From NCBI GenBank assembly GCA_021234155.1, contig JAJEKV010000046.1:8685012-8749011 (forward strand): 64,000 nucleotides of DNA. The letters run 5' to 3'. The notes below the pieces were generated by a model. It ran no database searches. It saw only the letters and a program-made list of their open reading frames with translations, and was not told the DNA's origin. The translations under genes and the position numbers were made by a program. Below, in pieces: positions 1 to 10,547 of the stretch. Origin of the DNA: Isoetes taiwanensis (Eukaryota; Streptophyta; Lycopodiopsida; Isoetales; Isoetaceae). Each line of letters opens with the position of its first letter. Positions within the stretch are counted from its first letter, which is position 1.

Positions 1-420
1 AATAGGAATTACATGCCCATATCTTTGGCGTGCTTCACCTAATAATAATGGGAATATATCGACCCGGTCCGTATTACGAGACAACTCACGAGAATGGATG
101 CCCATTAATGACATTGCCTAAGACTCTTCAAAAAAGTTACTTGTCTTTGGGAAATAGACGAGGCGCATTTTGGGCGCTTTAATAATCTAGAGTCCACGGT
201 GAGAAGTCCTTTACAAATTTCTATTGATGAAGGCTTCACCGAACAAAGGTTTTCTAGGTTGCGAAAATTTTGTCCTTGTTATTTCTCTTGCATAGCTCTA
301 CTTTTGAAAAAGAGCAATTGTTGTTTTACATTTATATGTAATGTCTTTGGATAAAGCTGCAAGAGTTTGAATGGTGAAAACCATCTCAATCGAGAAATCT
401 ATCTGATTGTACAATGATGC
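1..420. other. AT-rich flank, no gene seen
   Basis: I see no coding similarity in this stretch. It may be intron or diverged upstream exon of the kelch fragment that follows, because the recognisable kelch homology starts abruptly after it. Confidence 0.4.
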
Positions 421-745
421 GAGGGCTTGCATTCTCAGATATGATTCTCTCTAGTGGATCTATAGAATGGTTACACCATTGGGGACACACCAGATGCACA
501 ATATCTTCACCAGTTGGTACTATCAGACAATCTTCATTGTTGATATTTGCAGGATATGGTGGCGTTGGAAGACATGCACGATTATCTGATACCTTACTAC
601 TTGACCAATTCAATGGGACTATCAAACATTTGGATACTATTGAGCCACCTTCTCCAAGGATGGGACATAGGGCTTTTGTCTTAGGTGATAAGATGTGGGT
701 GATAGGTGCGAGGGAGGATCCAAGCACCCCTCTCCAAGAAGTTAT

Positions 746-795
746 GGTCCTTGACATAGATAGGAATAATGGTCCTTGACATAGATAGGAATAAT
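746..795 (+). repeat. 25-bp direct tandem duplication inside kelch exon
   Basis: The 25-base unit at 746-770 is repeated exactly at 771-795. Because 25 is not a multiple of three, it breaks the reading frame of the kelch fragment directly after VLDIDRN. Confidence 0.95.
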
Positions 796-827
796 GTGAA
801 AACCACTGGGGCAAAATTTCTACCTAG

Positions 828-934
828 GTACAATCTCATGATGCTGCAAACACCCTTTCTAGAGCTTTGGATGCTTCAGAGATTCTTGTTTTGCTTTTCC
901 TTTGGATCTTATGATATCAGCATCTCTTTTGTAG
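828..934 (+). other. Retained intron in the kelch fragment
   Basis: The donor GTACAA follows CCTAG, and the acceptor is preceded by CATCTCTTTTGTAG. Excising these 107 bases restores an arginine codon split 2+1 and joins two halves of one kelch blade. The intron shows the copy was not made from mRNA. Confidence 0.65.
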
Positions 935-1180
935 GCATCGCCATGCAGGTGCATCGCTTGGTTCAAGAATCTACATTCATGGGGTTTAGGAAGATCTGTA
1001 GCTTATGGTGACCAGCTAGTGTTGGATACCCACTTGAGACATTGGTCATTACTTGAATGTAGAGGCGACATACCATCTCCACGACATTCACATTCATTAA
1101 TTGCAATTGGTAACAAACTTTACATGTTTGGTGGATTTGATGGCGCCAGTATCTTTGCATGTACATGGACGAAGGAGACC

Positions 1181-1878
1181 ACAATTGGTGGCAAATTCTA
1201 AAATACTTTTTCAATGCATTTATCTTGTTTTCTTTGTCTGATTTTGTTAGGGCCGAAGGGCCCAATTTTTAACTACCAACATATAACTAACAGTAACATT
1301 ATTAATACAAACCATTGCATCTGACACATTTAAATGAAAATCCCCCTGAAACCCCCTTTGGTTTGGGTGCATATTCACACGGGGGGTTACGTAGGGCAGC
1401 GAGAGCCCCTTTAAACTTACAATACATGTACAAAATTAACACCATTAAGTACATTATCTCAAATCTTATAGTATTTTGCAAACCTAATATACAGTATACA
1501 TAAACTTGTACAGGCATACCCCACAAACGAGGATCGCTATGTACGGTCCAGATCTTGGAATAAAGGGCAAATATGCCCATCCGACAGCTCTCGTTGCCCG
1601 GAGTAACCCCCCGTGTGAATCAACACCTGATGCAACCGATAATGTGGCCCGAATTAGCATTCTCCTCAGTCACGGACACCTGCAGCCGTCTCCACGCTCG
1701 ACCCAATCCAGATCTCAGGAGGAAATACAGGTCCCTCCTGCCACAGATCCACGTAGGTTTTCAAAACACATCCCAGATGCCAGCATCACCAAAATATGTA
1801 TTTGCATACGAATACCTGGCCTAACCTTAGAAAATCATATGTAACAAAACTACCACTTTTGATCGGGGCCACATTATA
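1181..1878. other. No gene; contains one inverted repeat
   Basis: The open frames here have no recognisable product and conflict on both strands. The only structure I can support is the inverted repeat at 1373-1620. Confidence 0.5.
1373..1620. repeat. 34-bp inverted repeat with 180-bp loop (MITE-like)
   Basis: The arm at 1373-1406 (starts ATTCACACGGGGGGTTAC) matches the reverse complement of 1587-1620 with about four mismatches. The 180 bases between the arms are non-coding. This fits a small foldback or MITE, but I see no convincing target-site duplication. Confidence 0.7.
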
Positions 1879-1990
1879 GGAATAGAATTCTCGGGCAATA
1901 TGGCCATGGCTAAGGCCAAAATGGCGAGGGCGTGCGGGCACACGCCCAAGCCATTTTGGCCATGGCCATATTGCCTGAGAATTCTATTCC
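1879..1990. repeat. Near-perfect 112-bp palindrome
   Basis: The left arm starts GGAATAGAATTCTCGGGCAA and the right arm ends with its complement at 1990. The arms are over 50 bp and differ mainly by a 6-bp extra block (CTAAGG) in the left arm and a few substitutions. The centre lies near 1938. A transcript would fold into a long hairpin. It may be a foldback element or the end of a larger element reaching 2152. Confidence 0.85.
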
Positions 1991-2020
1991 CATTAATGCC
2001 TGAGGGCCGGGCATTATCTC

Positions 2021-2152
2021 CCTTAACACCCTGCTCCGAGGGTGTTATGAGCCTTCGTGATAACGCCCTAGAGCATTATAAGCCTTCTTGATAGCGCCAT
2101 AGCGCGTTATGACTGTTTTAGGCATAAAAACCCAAGGAGCAGGGTGTTAAGG
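2021..2152. repeat. 17-bp perfect inverted repeats around degenerate tandem units
   Basis: CCTTAACACCCTGCTCC at 2021-2037 is exactly complementary to 2136-2152. Between them lie about three degenerate ~31-bp units (GTTATGAGCCTTCGTGATAA, then similar text). GGAATAGAAT directly follows the right arm and also begins the 1879 palindrome, so 1879-2160 may be one composite foldback element. Confidence 0.8.
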
Positions 2153-2242
2153 AATAGAATAGAATAGAATATGATTTTATCGTCCACGGAGACCAACTGG
2201 CCTATGGGACCCAAGTACAAAGAGAGAGCAGCAGGCGTATTA

Positions 2243-2985
2243 CTACCAGGATTAAAAAACCCCCGCCCCGAAGGGTTTTCGGGGGAAAAACCTTAGTAGC
2301 AATAAGGATGCTGACATACTGCACAGTTATATACATAATCACAAGTACAGCTGAGGTTAATGTTGGACAGGGGGGCATAACTGAGTCCGCGTATCCATTA
2401 CCTCCCGGAGGTACGATCCCAACAAGCCTACAGAGGCCGTGCTCAGTAGCTCATGCAAGGCCTGATGGGGCACAACTAACCGAGCATACCGAGCCCGGAT
2501 ATGCTCGTACGCCGGACAGGCCTGGAGGGCGTGACTTTCATCCTCAATGGCGCCCTGTTGACAGCACTGACAGACTCTGTCCTCACGCGGCTCCCGAATC
2601 CATCTCCCTGTCTCAATGCGGAGGTGGTGTGCACCTGTGCGAATGGAAGCAATCACCCTGCGCTTTTTCATGGGTAGATGGGTGCGCAGGTAGTGGTGTG
2701 GACCCCTCGTGAGCATGGGATTAACCTGTTGTCGATAATTTGCCACCTTGACATGTGACAGGGCCTCTGCATCCCAAAGCTTGGCCATGAAGCAAGCATC
2801 CAAGTACTGCTTCAAGGCAGCGCGTTCCTTCGGTGTATGCATTGGTCCACATCTGTGTGCCTGCACATTCCATAGCGAGAACCACTGGGCTTGCTTGTCT
2901 TTCCAGCAGGCTTTGAGTCGCTGCGGGCCCATCGCCACTGCCAAAGCAAGGTTGGGCAGCCGGGCTTCATGGGGTGAAAGTTAGG
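2243..2985 (-). mobile_element. 5'-truncated non-LTR retrotransposon (LINE), C-terminal part
   Basis: The minus-strand open frame 2944-2357 (extendable to about 2976) encodes the tail of a LINE ORF2-type protein. A basic segment RTGAHHLRIETGRW is followed by a cysteine/histidine cluster (CQCC, then DESHALQACPAY), typical of the zinc-finger tail of plant LINEs. The RT and endonuclease domains are absent, the usual result of incomplete target-primed reverse transcription. Downstream on the minus strand, a GC-rich hairpin (CCCCGAAAACCCTTCGGGGC, 2259-2278) sits near the 3' end and may be the site its own RT recognises. The same LINE type recurs at 62842-64000. Confidence 0.8.
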
Positions 2986-2989
2986 GTGA

Positions 2990-3945
2990 GGATGGAGAAG
3001 TTTTATTGATAGGCTTATTTTGACGCGATTGTGTAGTGGAGTTTGTGTGTTAAGACATGAATTGAAAGTTGCAAGACATGAACTGAAAGTTGCTTAGCGC
3101 TTAGAATTAGTGCAAGCTATACATGTTGGAAATTGCTTAGTGGGAAACGTTATGAGTTTATAAAAAGAAGGATAGCTAAAAATAGAAGGATTTTTTAAAA
3201 GGGCAATAGAACTTTTTGAAAAGCCCGTGGTTAAAACCACGATACTCTGCATCGAACTCCATCCTATCCGGCTCCATTTCTGCCAAATCTATATAGCATC
3301 CCATTTGTGTGACCAAGCAAATTTGCAGGAACAGGATTTACAGGATTCGTGGAATGAATTTTAGTCTATTCTTCCACAGTATCTGCATTCATACAATTTA
3401 TTTCCTCATCCCTAGACTAGATTACGACTGCAAAAATTAAATGGATGTCATTATGGTAGTACAGAAAGGAAGCTAAAAACGCCTTCTACTATGCCGGTAC
3501 CTTGATGCCAGAGTACATCTCAGCTTTGTGAAAATATGTCTTCAGTTTTATCTGGCAACGGGGCTTGAAATCCCTATTATACCACAAATTTGTAAAATCG
3601 CAGCCAAAAAGTGTCTTCCATATTTATTTCGTGCTTTGTGCTTGCAATATGCATTTTGTGATCTAGTAATTTCTGGCTCAAATGTACTGGGATGGAGAAG
3701 CTTGCAGTGCGCTGCACGTGCTGAACCAAATATGACAAGAAACTTTTGATTTAATATTGAGAAAATAGAAATAGCAAATTCTATATTACTGTGGGGGAAG
3801 ACCATACTTTAGGGGCGTACATGTTTGAGAGCAAGTTTCTCAGGTATTACTGCATGCTTTTTTGACGAAGAATTAAGGACTAAAGAGCCAAAATGCAGCC
3901 TTTGCTTTTTGGCACATGTGGCTATGTACTAGGGAAAGTTAAGGT
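2990..3945. other. No gene seen
   Basis: AT-rich non-coding DNA. There is a short direct repeat near 3050-3095 (ACATGAA-TGAAAGTTG twice), and no open frame with a recognisable product. Confidence 0.5.
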
Positions 3946-3949
3946 CGAG

Positions 3950-4070
3950 GAAATTCCTCGATGGAATTTCCCGAGGCGGCGCCGCCAGACGAGGTGACGT
4001 CCAAGCGGTGAAGCCGCAGCGCCGCCGAGTCTGGCGGCGCTGTCGAGGGATATTCCCGAGGGAATATTCC
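3950..4070. repeat. GC-rich foldback with ~41-bp arms
   Basis: The arm 3950-3990 (ending GGCGCCGCCAGAC) is largely complementary to 4029-4070 (starting GTCTGGCGGCGC). Both arms also carry smaller internal palindromes (TCGAGGAAATTCCTCGA; TCCCGAGGGA). It forms a CpG-rich island in AT-rich surroundings, so it looks inserted. Confidence 0.75.
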
Positions 4071-4079
4071 AAGACCTGA

Positions 4080-6345
4080 ACTTTTCCGGACATAATGACC
4101 ACATGGCTCAAATTTCCACGCCCTAGTTCTCGCCATGGTTCTTGTCCTGTTTTTGTGTGTTCTGTTTCTCTGCAGCAAGTCCGACAACGCAACCAAGTTT
4201 TCGATCAAATCTTCAAGAGCTACTCTGTAAAACTTGAAAACAATTAATGTTTATATGCTCTCATGATAAAACTTTGTTTCTATTCGCAAAAAATGCAATA
4301 ATACATCAGAGCTTAAACCTTCTTCCATTAAATGATTATGCAAATCGCAACACAGAAATTTTTTGCTTCTAAATCAAAGCTCATAAACTCTACTTTGCCT
4401 TAAGAACTCAAAGACAGAGCCATTGGCATCTTAGGAGCCCTCAATCCATTCAAAATCCGCTTAAAAACCACCAAACCGATGAAGAAATATAAACCATAAC
4501 GAAGATCTTGATATTACATGTGCTATAGCCGTCTGCCATAGCCATATCTTGCTCAGGATATCCTCGTTGTTATTCTTTGTCGTCTGCCATAGCCATATCT
4601 TTCAGGATTCTAACCTCTAGTAAGCTGTTCTAGTTCAAAACGGCATGATCAACACACTGGAAGCGGATGATTCAACAAAAATCGCCGGATCAGAGATGTT
4701 TTGGGAAAATCTGGCTGATCTTCCAAGGAGAAACTAGATCTTCAGGCATCCGTAACAGGGGAAGGGGAGGGATGAGAGAAGAAGCAGGGGATCAAGGGAA
4801 GGTAGCCAGTGGCGGCGCTGCTCCATAAAGGACTGATACTTTTTATGGCTTATAATTTTAAGGAAAATTTAACATAATTTGAACCATGTGTTCATTACGG
4901 CACAAGAAGCTGGAAGGGCAACACAAGGCATGGAAATAGAGTGGCTCCCCAAGCTTCTGTGGTAAGCTTCTACCTGCAGCATTGCGGGCTTGGCATAAAC
5001 TCCATCGAAGAACACACAGCACAGTGGCTGATTTTGGTTGCACATAAGCCAGTTCCAGCTTTGGCCTTTTGCATAGGGAACAACCCCATCAAGATCCTTT
5101 CTTCTCAATAACCATTAAGATAAATGTTCATACTAGTAGCTATGGCCAGCCATGCCATGGTTTGGAGACTCTGAGTTAGGCTCTGTGTTGGAACCTGCCC
5201 TAGTTCAGATTTCCAACCATAAAACAAAAAACAAATTTTTTGTTTTGGTTGTATCATGGGATGTTGCCAATTTTTCCAATGTGATAGGCGTATATGATGC
5301 CATTTAGAAAGTATCGTGAATTTGAATGCTATATGATAAAGCTATAGGATGGCATTATCGATCCATGTCACTAAAGATTTTCAAGACTCCTAACTACCTT
5401 TACCTTTAGGTTATAAAAAAAATGAGATCCGACTACCTTTAACTTGACCTTTAGGTTTTTTGCAATATATACATGTAGTTTCTCATGTGTTTCTTAATCT
5501 CTTCTATTGAAGTGGTGTTTTCGTATTTATTGAAGTGGTGTTTGAGAATACTAACGAAAGCTTCACTAGTAGTTGGTTTTATTGGTGAAGTTGATGCTTC
5601 AACAAAAACCTTATACTCTCTTAAACCTTATCTACAATGTAGGTCTAAGTTTTGAATCTTAAATCTTATTCTTCAATCCATGTCTCAATTTAGCTACAAT
5701 TTTGCTAAGTATATTCTATAATAGTTCGACAAAAAGCAACGTCGTCATGTATGTGGCTAATGCACACTCCTTTGCCGCAAACCTGGTTACACAAAACCAA
5801 TATCTTTATAACTAGACTAGATTCTTGTTGCTATAAATTGACTTAGTATCTTAACAATTGGGAAATCTACCGTAACTAATTTGAACATTGCCCCATTCGA
5901 GCTATATCCCTTGCCCTTGTACAATTCAGGAGGAAATACCTATATTAAAATATGCACAGGGGGAGAATAAGATGTATGACATGCAAGCACAACTTCAAAC
6001 CCCATCTAAAAGAACAAGGAATAAGATAGATAGATACATAGTGAATAAGAAATGTTGAGATGCTAAATAGAAAAGGAATAAGAGAACATCTAGTTATAAT
6101 CTAGTTATAGGCATAAGCCTAATAGCACCGTCCTAACTCATAAGTCAGGCCATATCAGTTGATATCTTTATCTTTATGAAGGCTCGTCAAAGATGACTAG
6201 CAGACTTTGATATTGTATGGAAATGGAAATAGCCTCTGCAGGATATGACCATGGCAGCAGAGCCTCTAAAAATTCAAAATCTAAAGGATTCAAGTAAGAA
6301 GACAATGCATCAACCAAGCAATTGACCTTGTGATCAGGACTATTT
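4080..6345. other. No gene seen
   Basis: AT-rich DNA without credible coding similarity. Small direct repeats occur: CGTCTGCCATAGCCATATCT near 4530 and again near 4580, and TATTGAAGTGGTGTTT near 5505 and 5527. The right part is the flank of Copia-1. Confidence 0.45.
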
Positions 6346-6350
6346 TGTTG

Positions 6351-6457
6351 TGTTGTAATAAGTCAGATCATTGTGCAATACTGCTTTATACATTATCTCA
6401 GTAGTTTAATGGTATTGAGGATTGTTTGTCTTAGTAAATTTTCTGTAAGATCTAACA
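6351..6457 (+). repeat. Copia-1 5' LTR (107 bp)
   Basis: Starts TGTTGTAATAAG, ends GATCTAACA, and is repeated at 10548-11016. Its end is followed two bases later by the tRNA primer binding site. Confidence 0.92.
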
Positions 6458-6459
6458 AT

Positions 6460-6471
6460 TGGTATCAGAGC
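6460..6471 (+). promoter_or_regulatory. Copia-1 primer binding site (initiator tRNA-Met)
   Basis: TGGTATCAGAGC is the standard plant copia PBS, complementary to the 3' end of initiator tRNA-Met. It primes minus-strand DNA synthesis. Confidence 0.93.
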
Positions 6472-6483
6472 AGGATGTCTTAA

Positions 6484-7500
6484 ATGGCCAGTAGACTTGG
6501 AGCATCTCTTCTCAGTGCCATTGATGTGTTCAAAGGTGGTGCAGGATTCTAGGTATGGAAAAAAAGGTTCAAGAAGTTTTAGAAATTGAACGATTGTGGG
6601 ATTTAGTTACAGGAGAAGAGCAAACTGTAACTCAAGATTTCAGCCCAAGTAAAGGGAAGACATATGCAGATGCAACTAGTGGAGGTAGTTCAACTGGAGA
6701 AGCAGTTGGTAAGGGAGCTTCTAGTATCTCTGAAAGATCTAGCAGCTCGAGTATGGAAGCATCTACAAAATCACGCTTGTTGGAGGCAAGAAGTGTGATA
6801 AGCAGTAAGGTGAGTTCGAGCATCCTGCTACAGTTAAGGGGACTCTAAAATAGATGTGGGAGTTTATGTTGGTAAATTATGAGAAGAAAACCTCTTCTCA
6901 ACTAGATGTACTGGAAAAGGAGCTTAGGAGACTCAAATATAATGAAAATGATGACCTTGTGGAATTCTTTCAGAGATTTGACAATCTCATAGTAGATTTG
7001 GATGCTGCATGAGTTCCAATCACGAATGAACACCAGGTATTGTCACTATCACGAGCATTTTCTAAATTTGACCATTTGTCTACACTTGTGAGAAATGTAG
7101 CTAAGGACAAGAGGCAAGCAGAGACTATGATAAGAACTGAGCTTGAACAAAAGGGAGTGATTGAAGAAGATGAGCAGACTGAAATTCTGTATGCAGGAGG
7201 GCGTGGAGATAAAGGTAAAGTTGGATCTTGCTATTTGTGCAGTCAATATGGTCATGTAAAACTAAATTGTCCCAAAAGAACCAAAGAAAATTGATGTTAT
7301 AACTGTGAAGGTTTTGGGCTTATTGCTATCAATTGCTCCTCTCCTAAGGATCAGGGAAAAAGTAAAGGCAGGGGTACTGGTTCAGCCAGGGGAAAAGGTT
7401 ATAATACATGAGGAGGCAGCTATAGGGGCAGAGGAACTTACAAAAATAAAGGGAAAGCCACTGCTGTCAATGTAGCAAGAGAAACTGAAGAAGAACTAGA
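6484..7500 (+). pseudogene. Copia-1 gag (nucleocapsid), broken
   Basis: Gag-like text runs from about 6555 through 7294 and beyond, split by a frameshift/stop near 6847 and further stops near 7011, 7292 and 7409. The UBN2-type segment (QLDVLEKELRRLK) is followed by a CCHC zinc knuckle CYLCSQYGHVKLNC near 7229-7270. A second knuckle-like copy (CYNCEGFGLIAINC) has lost its histidine. Gag would coat the element RNA in cytoplasmic particles. Copia-3 carries a related gag. Confidence 0.85.
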
Positions 7501-7507
7501 AGAGGAG

Positions 7508-8480
7508 GTGGATGAAAATGCTAAGGTAAAAGTCTGTCAAGCTTTTTCAGTTTCAGAAAAACAAACTAAAGATGATGATGGCTTATTTATCATAGATAGT
7601 GGAGCTAAGAGAAGCGTAATAAAGTCTAGTTCTAGACTTAAGGAGAAAACTAGGAGGAACTCCATCTTCGTTCAAATGGGTGATGGGAAGCTAGAAAAAG
7701 TTGAAGAAGCTGGATTTCTGGAATTATATGATTTGGAAGGAAATCGAGTTATACTTGACAATGTCTTTTGTGTTCCAAATATTGTCAAGAATCTTATTTC
7801 TGTGACTCAGCTAGTAGACCTTGGATATGAAGCCCATTTTGATAAACTCAATTGTAGTATTTTGATGAATAATGAAATAAAGTTCTTGGGTAAACGTGTT
7901 GGCAGACTTTTTGGATTCCATAATGATATTTCTGGAGTAGTAAATGCAGTGACAGTACCAAATGTTAAAATGTGGCATGAAAGGCTTGGGCATACTCATG
8001 CAAACAATATTAACTATATGATCAAGAAGGGCTTAATTATTGGAGCTGAAACTAATGATGATCATTTTAAGTGTAATGGCTGCTTGTTAGGAAAATATAA
8101 CAAAACTGCCTTTTCCAAAACATGCTAAAAGAGCAAAAGAAATTTTGGGAATTATACATAGTGACCTATGTGGTCCACTAAATGTGAGAAGTATTCATGG
8201 GAAAAAGTATTTTATAACCTTTATAGATGTTTACACAAGGAAGACAAAAGTATACACACTAAGATCTAAAGTCTAAGCCTTTGAAGCATTCAAAATCTTC
8301 CAAGCTAAAGTAGAGAGACAAACGATAAAGTGTTTAAGAACTGACGGGGGTGGTGAGTTTGTTTCTTGCAGATTCAACAGATATTGTTTACACAATGGAA
8401 TAAGAAGTCAACTTACTTGTTCACATATCCCTCAGCGAAATGGAGTTGTTGAAAGGAAGAATCGATCCATCTTAAATGCA
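7508..8480 (+). pseudogene. Copia-1 protease and integrase (N-terminal and core), broken
   Basis: The open frame 7508-8128 holds the aspartic protease motif (FIIDSGAKRSVIKS), then the GAG-pre-integrase zinc region (WHERLGHTH...CNGC). A frameshift near 8110-8128 follows. The integrase core continues in another frame, with the first catalytic Asp region (HSDLCGPLNVRS), TDGGGEF and the third catalytic Glu region (PQRNGVVERKNR), interrupted by a stop near 8272. Confidence 0.88.
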
Positions 8481-8846
8481 GTGAGAGCTATGTTAAAACA
8501 TGATGGGCTGCCCAATTACTTGTGGGAGGAGGCTGTTAAGACAGCAGTGAAAATCCAAAATAAGCTGCCATCAAGAAGTCTCAATGGAGAATTACCTGAT
8601 CATTTGTGGTATGGTACTTATCCCTCATTTAAATCATTCAAAGTTTATGGATGTGCTGGATATGCTCATGTGCCAGAAGAAACCAGAAGAAAATTAGATG
8701 ACAGAGCATGCTTGGGCTATTTAGTTGGTTATGACGAGCAAGCAAAAGGGCATTTGTTATATGAACCCATTAAAAGGAAACTAATTTTAAGCAGGGATGT
8801 AACCTTTGATGAGGCAAAGGGCAAAAGTATAAAGCCAGACTGGTAG
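8481..8846 (+). pseudogene. Copia-1 integrase C-terminal part, fused to RT by deletion
   Basis: Reads as the integrase C-terminal region (LPNYLWEEAVKTA, VYGCAGYAHVPEETRRKLD, LGYLVGYD). At about 8829 the text jumps from DEAKGKS to the RT sequence YKARLVAKGFSQ in a shifted frame. The acidic linker and first part of the RT are missing. Confidence 0.88.
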
Positions 8847-9390
8847 CCAAGGGCTTTTCTCAAAAGAAAGGGTTGGATTATGACGAGACATTCTCACCAA
8901 TAGTCAAGTTATCCAGTATACGTATCCTACTTGCCTTTGCTAATGTTAGAAATCTGGAAATACATCATATGGATGGAAGTACTGCCTTTTTAAATGCCAA
9001 ACTAGATGAAGAAATCTTCATGAAACCACCAAAGGGGTTTGAAGCAGGGAACGACATGGTATGGAAGCTAAATAGAGCAGTCTATGGCTTGAAACAAGAC
9101 CCTAGGCAGTGGTATATCTGCATGGATGAATACCTTAGAAGGATTTTTCCAAGTTATAGACTGATGGAAATATTTATGTTTTAAGACAAGGAGATGAATT
9201 TTGTATTATTGCATTGTATGTAGATGACTGCATTATGATTGCTAATATTATGACTTGCTTGAATAAATGCAAAACAGTGCTTAAAGACAGATTAGACTTA
9301 GGAGAACTTCAAAAATTCTTAGGAATTGAAGTGCACAGAGATCGAGCTAATATGAAGCTGACTCTTACTTAGACTTCAAATATACACGGC
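8830..9390 (+). pseudogene. Copia-1 reverse transcriptase, broken
   Basis: Copia RT blocks are readable: YDETFSPIVKLSSIR, HHMDGSTAFLNAKLDEE, VWKLNRAVYGLKQDPRQWY, and the catalytic YVDD box at 9217-9228. A stop/frameshift lies near 9180 and another stop near 9370. The first RT segment is deleted. Confidence 0.88.
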
Positions 9391-10176
9391 ATGTTGAAAA
9401 GGTTTGGCATGGAATCTTGCAAGTCAGTGGATACACCATTAGTTCCAGGACATAAGATTTCAGAGGATATGTGTCCTAAAACAATAAAAGAATCTGAGGA
9501 TATGGAAGGCACCCCTTACAGAGAATTGATTGGATGTTTGCTCTATGTATCTAACTGCACACGGCCTGACATTGCATTTTCTGTAAGGCTGCCAAGTAGA
9601 TATTCAAACAATCCAGGGAAATTGCATTGGATGGCAGCAAAGAGAGTGCTAAGGTTTCTTAAGGGAACTCAAGAACAAGGTGTTTCCTACTCTACTGACA
9701 ACATGACACTCATAGGATATTGTGATGCAGACTGGGCATCTGATTTAGACTGTAGAAAATCAACTTATGGATTTTCTCTCTTGCTAGGTGGAGGGTCAGT
9801 TGCATGGAAATCCAAGAAGCAATCAAGTATTGCCATGTCTACAGCTGAGGCAGAATATGCTGCCACTACTCTTGGAGCCAAAGAGATTATATGGGGCAGA
9901 AGAATATTAAATGAGCTTGGAATTATGCAAAATGATCCAACTATATTATTGTGTGACAGCCAAAGCTGTATAGCTATTACTAGAAATCCAGTTCTTCATC
10001 AAATAACCAAACACATTGAACTCAGCATGCACTTCATAAGAGAAATGGTGGCTCAAAAGAATATTGCAGTTGAACATGTAAGCACACAAGAACAGGCAGC
10101 TGACATTTTTACTAGGGCATTGACACAAGTCAAGTTCAACAAATTCAAACAAGCACTTGGTGTTACAGTTCAGTAA
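9391..10176 (+). CDS. Copia-1 RT end and RNase H, open frame
   Basis: This 261-codon frame is the longest intact piece of Copia-1. It has the RT connection (TRPDIAFSVRLPSRY), then an RNase H fold with YCDADWASDL, STAEAEYAATT, LLCDSQSC and HIELSMHFIRE, giving the acidic catalytic residues. It ends just upstream of the polypurine tract and 3' LTR. The start is a reading-frame boundary, not a native initiation codon, because copia polyproteins are one frame. Confidence 0.85.
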   Translation: MLKRFGMESCKSVDTPLVPGHKISEDMCPKTIKESEDMEGTPYRELIGCLLYVSNCTRPDIAFSVRLPSRYSNNPGKLHWMAAKRVLRFLKGTQEQGVSYSTDNMTLIGYCDADWASDLDCRKSTYGFSLLLGGGSVAWKSKKQSSIAMSTAEAEYAATTLGAKEIIWGRRILNELGIMQNDPTILLCDSQSCIAITRNPVLHQITKHIELSMHFIREMVAQKNIAVEHVSTQEQAADIFTRALTQVKFNKFKQALGVTVQ

Positions 10177-10535
10177 GAGATGTTGAGGTAGATGAGGTAT
10201 TGGCTTAGAAATGTTGAACAAGCAATAAACACCTGTTACAACTCAGCTGCAATACCAGCAAAAGGTTTTGAACCTGTCAGTGTATTGGCACAGATATTTG
10301 TCAAGGAAAGGTTGTTTATACTGAAGCTGAAACTCCTAATGGTCTGATATTTCACATGCATATGAAATAGAGAACATAAACAATGAATATGGTTGAAGAG
10401 GGAATACATATCAGAAATTAAAGGTTCAGAGTCAGTGACCTAGAAGAAATTCATTTATAGGAGGAGATCACGTTACAGGAATGAGAATAGATGTGCATTG
10501 TTTAAATTGTATCAGACTTATTTCAGCACAAGGAT

Positions 10536-10547
10536 CTGAAGAGGGAA
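10536..10547 (+). promoter_or_regulatory. Copia-1 polypurine tract
   Basis: CTGAAGAGGGAA immediately precedes the 3' LTR start (TGTTG) and is the expected plus-strand primer. Confidence 0.75.

Larger units (their letters stand above)
421..1180 (+). pseudogene. TYW2/3/4-like kelch-repeat gene fragment (broken)
   Basis: Translated pieces read as kelch blades of the plant tRNA wybutosine-synthesizing fusion protein (TYW2/3/4). They include a WGHTRC-type segment, FAGYGGVGRHAR, PSPRMGHRAFVLGDKMWVIG, then HRHAGASLGSRIYIHG and PSPRHSHSLIAIGNKLYMFGG. In intact proteins this domain belongs to an enzyme that makes wybutosine next to the anticodon of tRNA-Phe. An intron fits at 828-934 (AG/GT donor, TTTTGTAG acceptor); removing it joins LPR to HRHAG in frame, so this is a DNA-level copy, not a retrocopy. 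Three defects are visible: a 25-bp tandem duplication (746-795) shifts the frame, a one-base loss near 979-984 shifts it again at HGG/LGRS, and similarity stops near 1175. No methyltransferase or TYW3 domain is present. Either a captured gene fragment or the ruined end of a gene lying to the left. Family similarity is from memory. Confidence 0.7.

Noticed and set aside
1315-1844. Overlapping open frames on both strands
   Set aside because: No family resemblance; they arise in non-coding DNA around an inverted repeat.
2308-2712. Plus-strand 134-codon frame
   Set aside because: It is the shadow of the minus-strand LINE tail, which has clear cysteine/histidine motifs.
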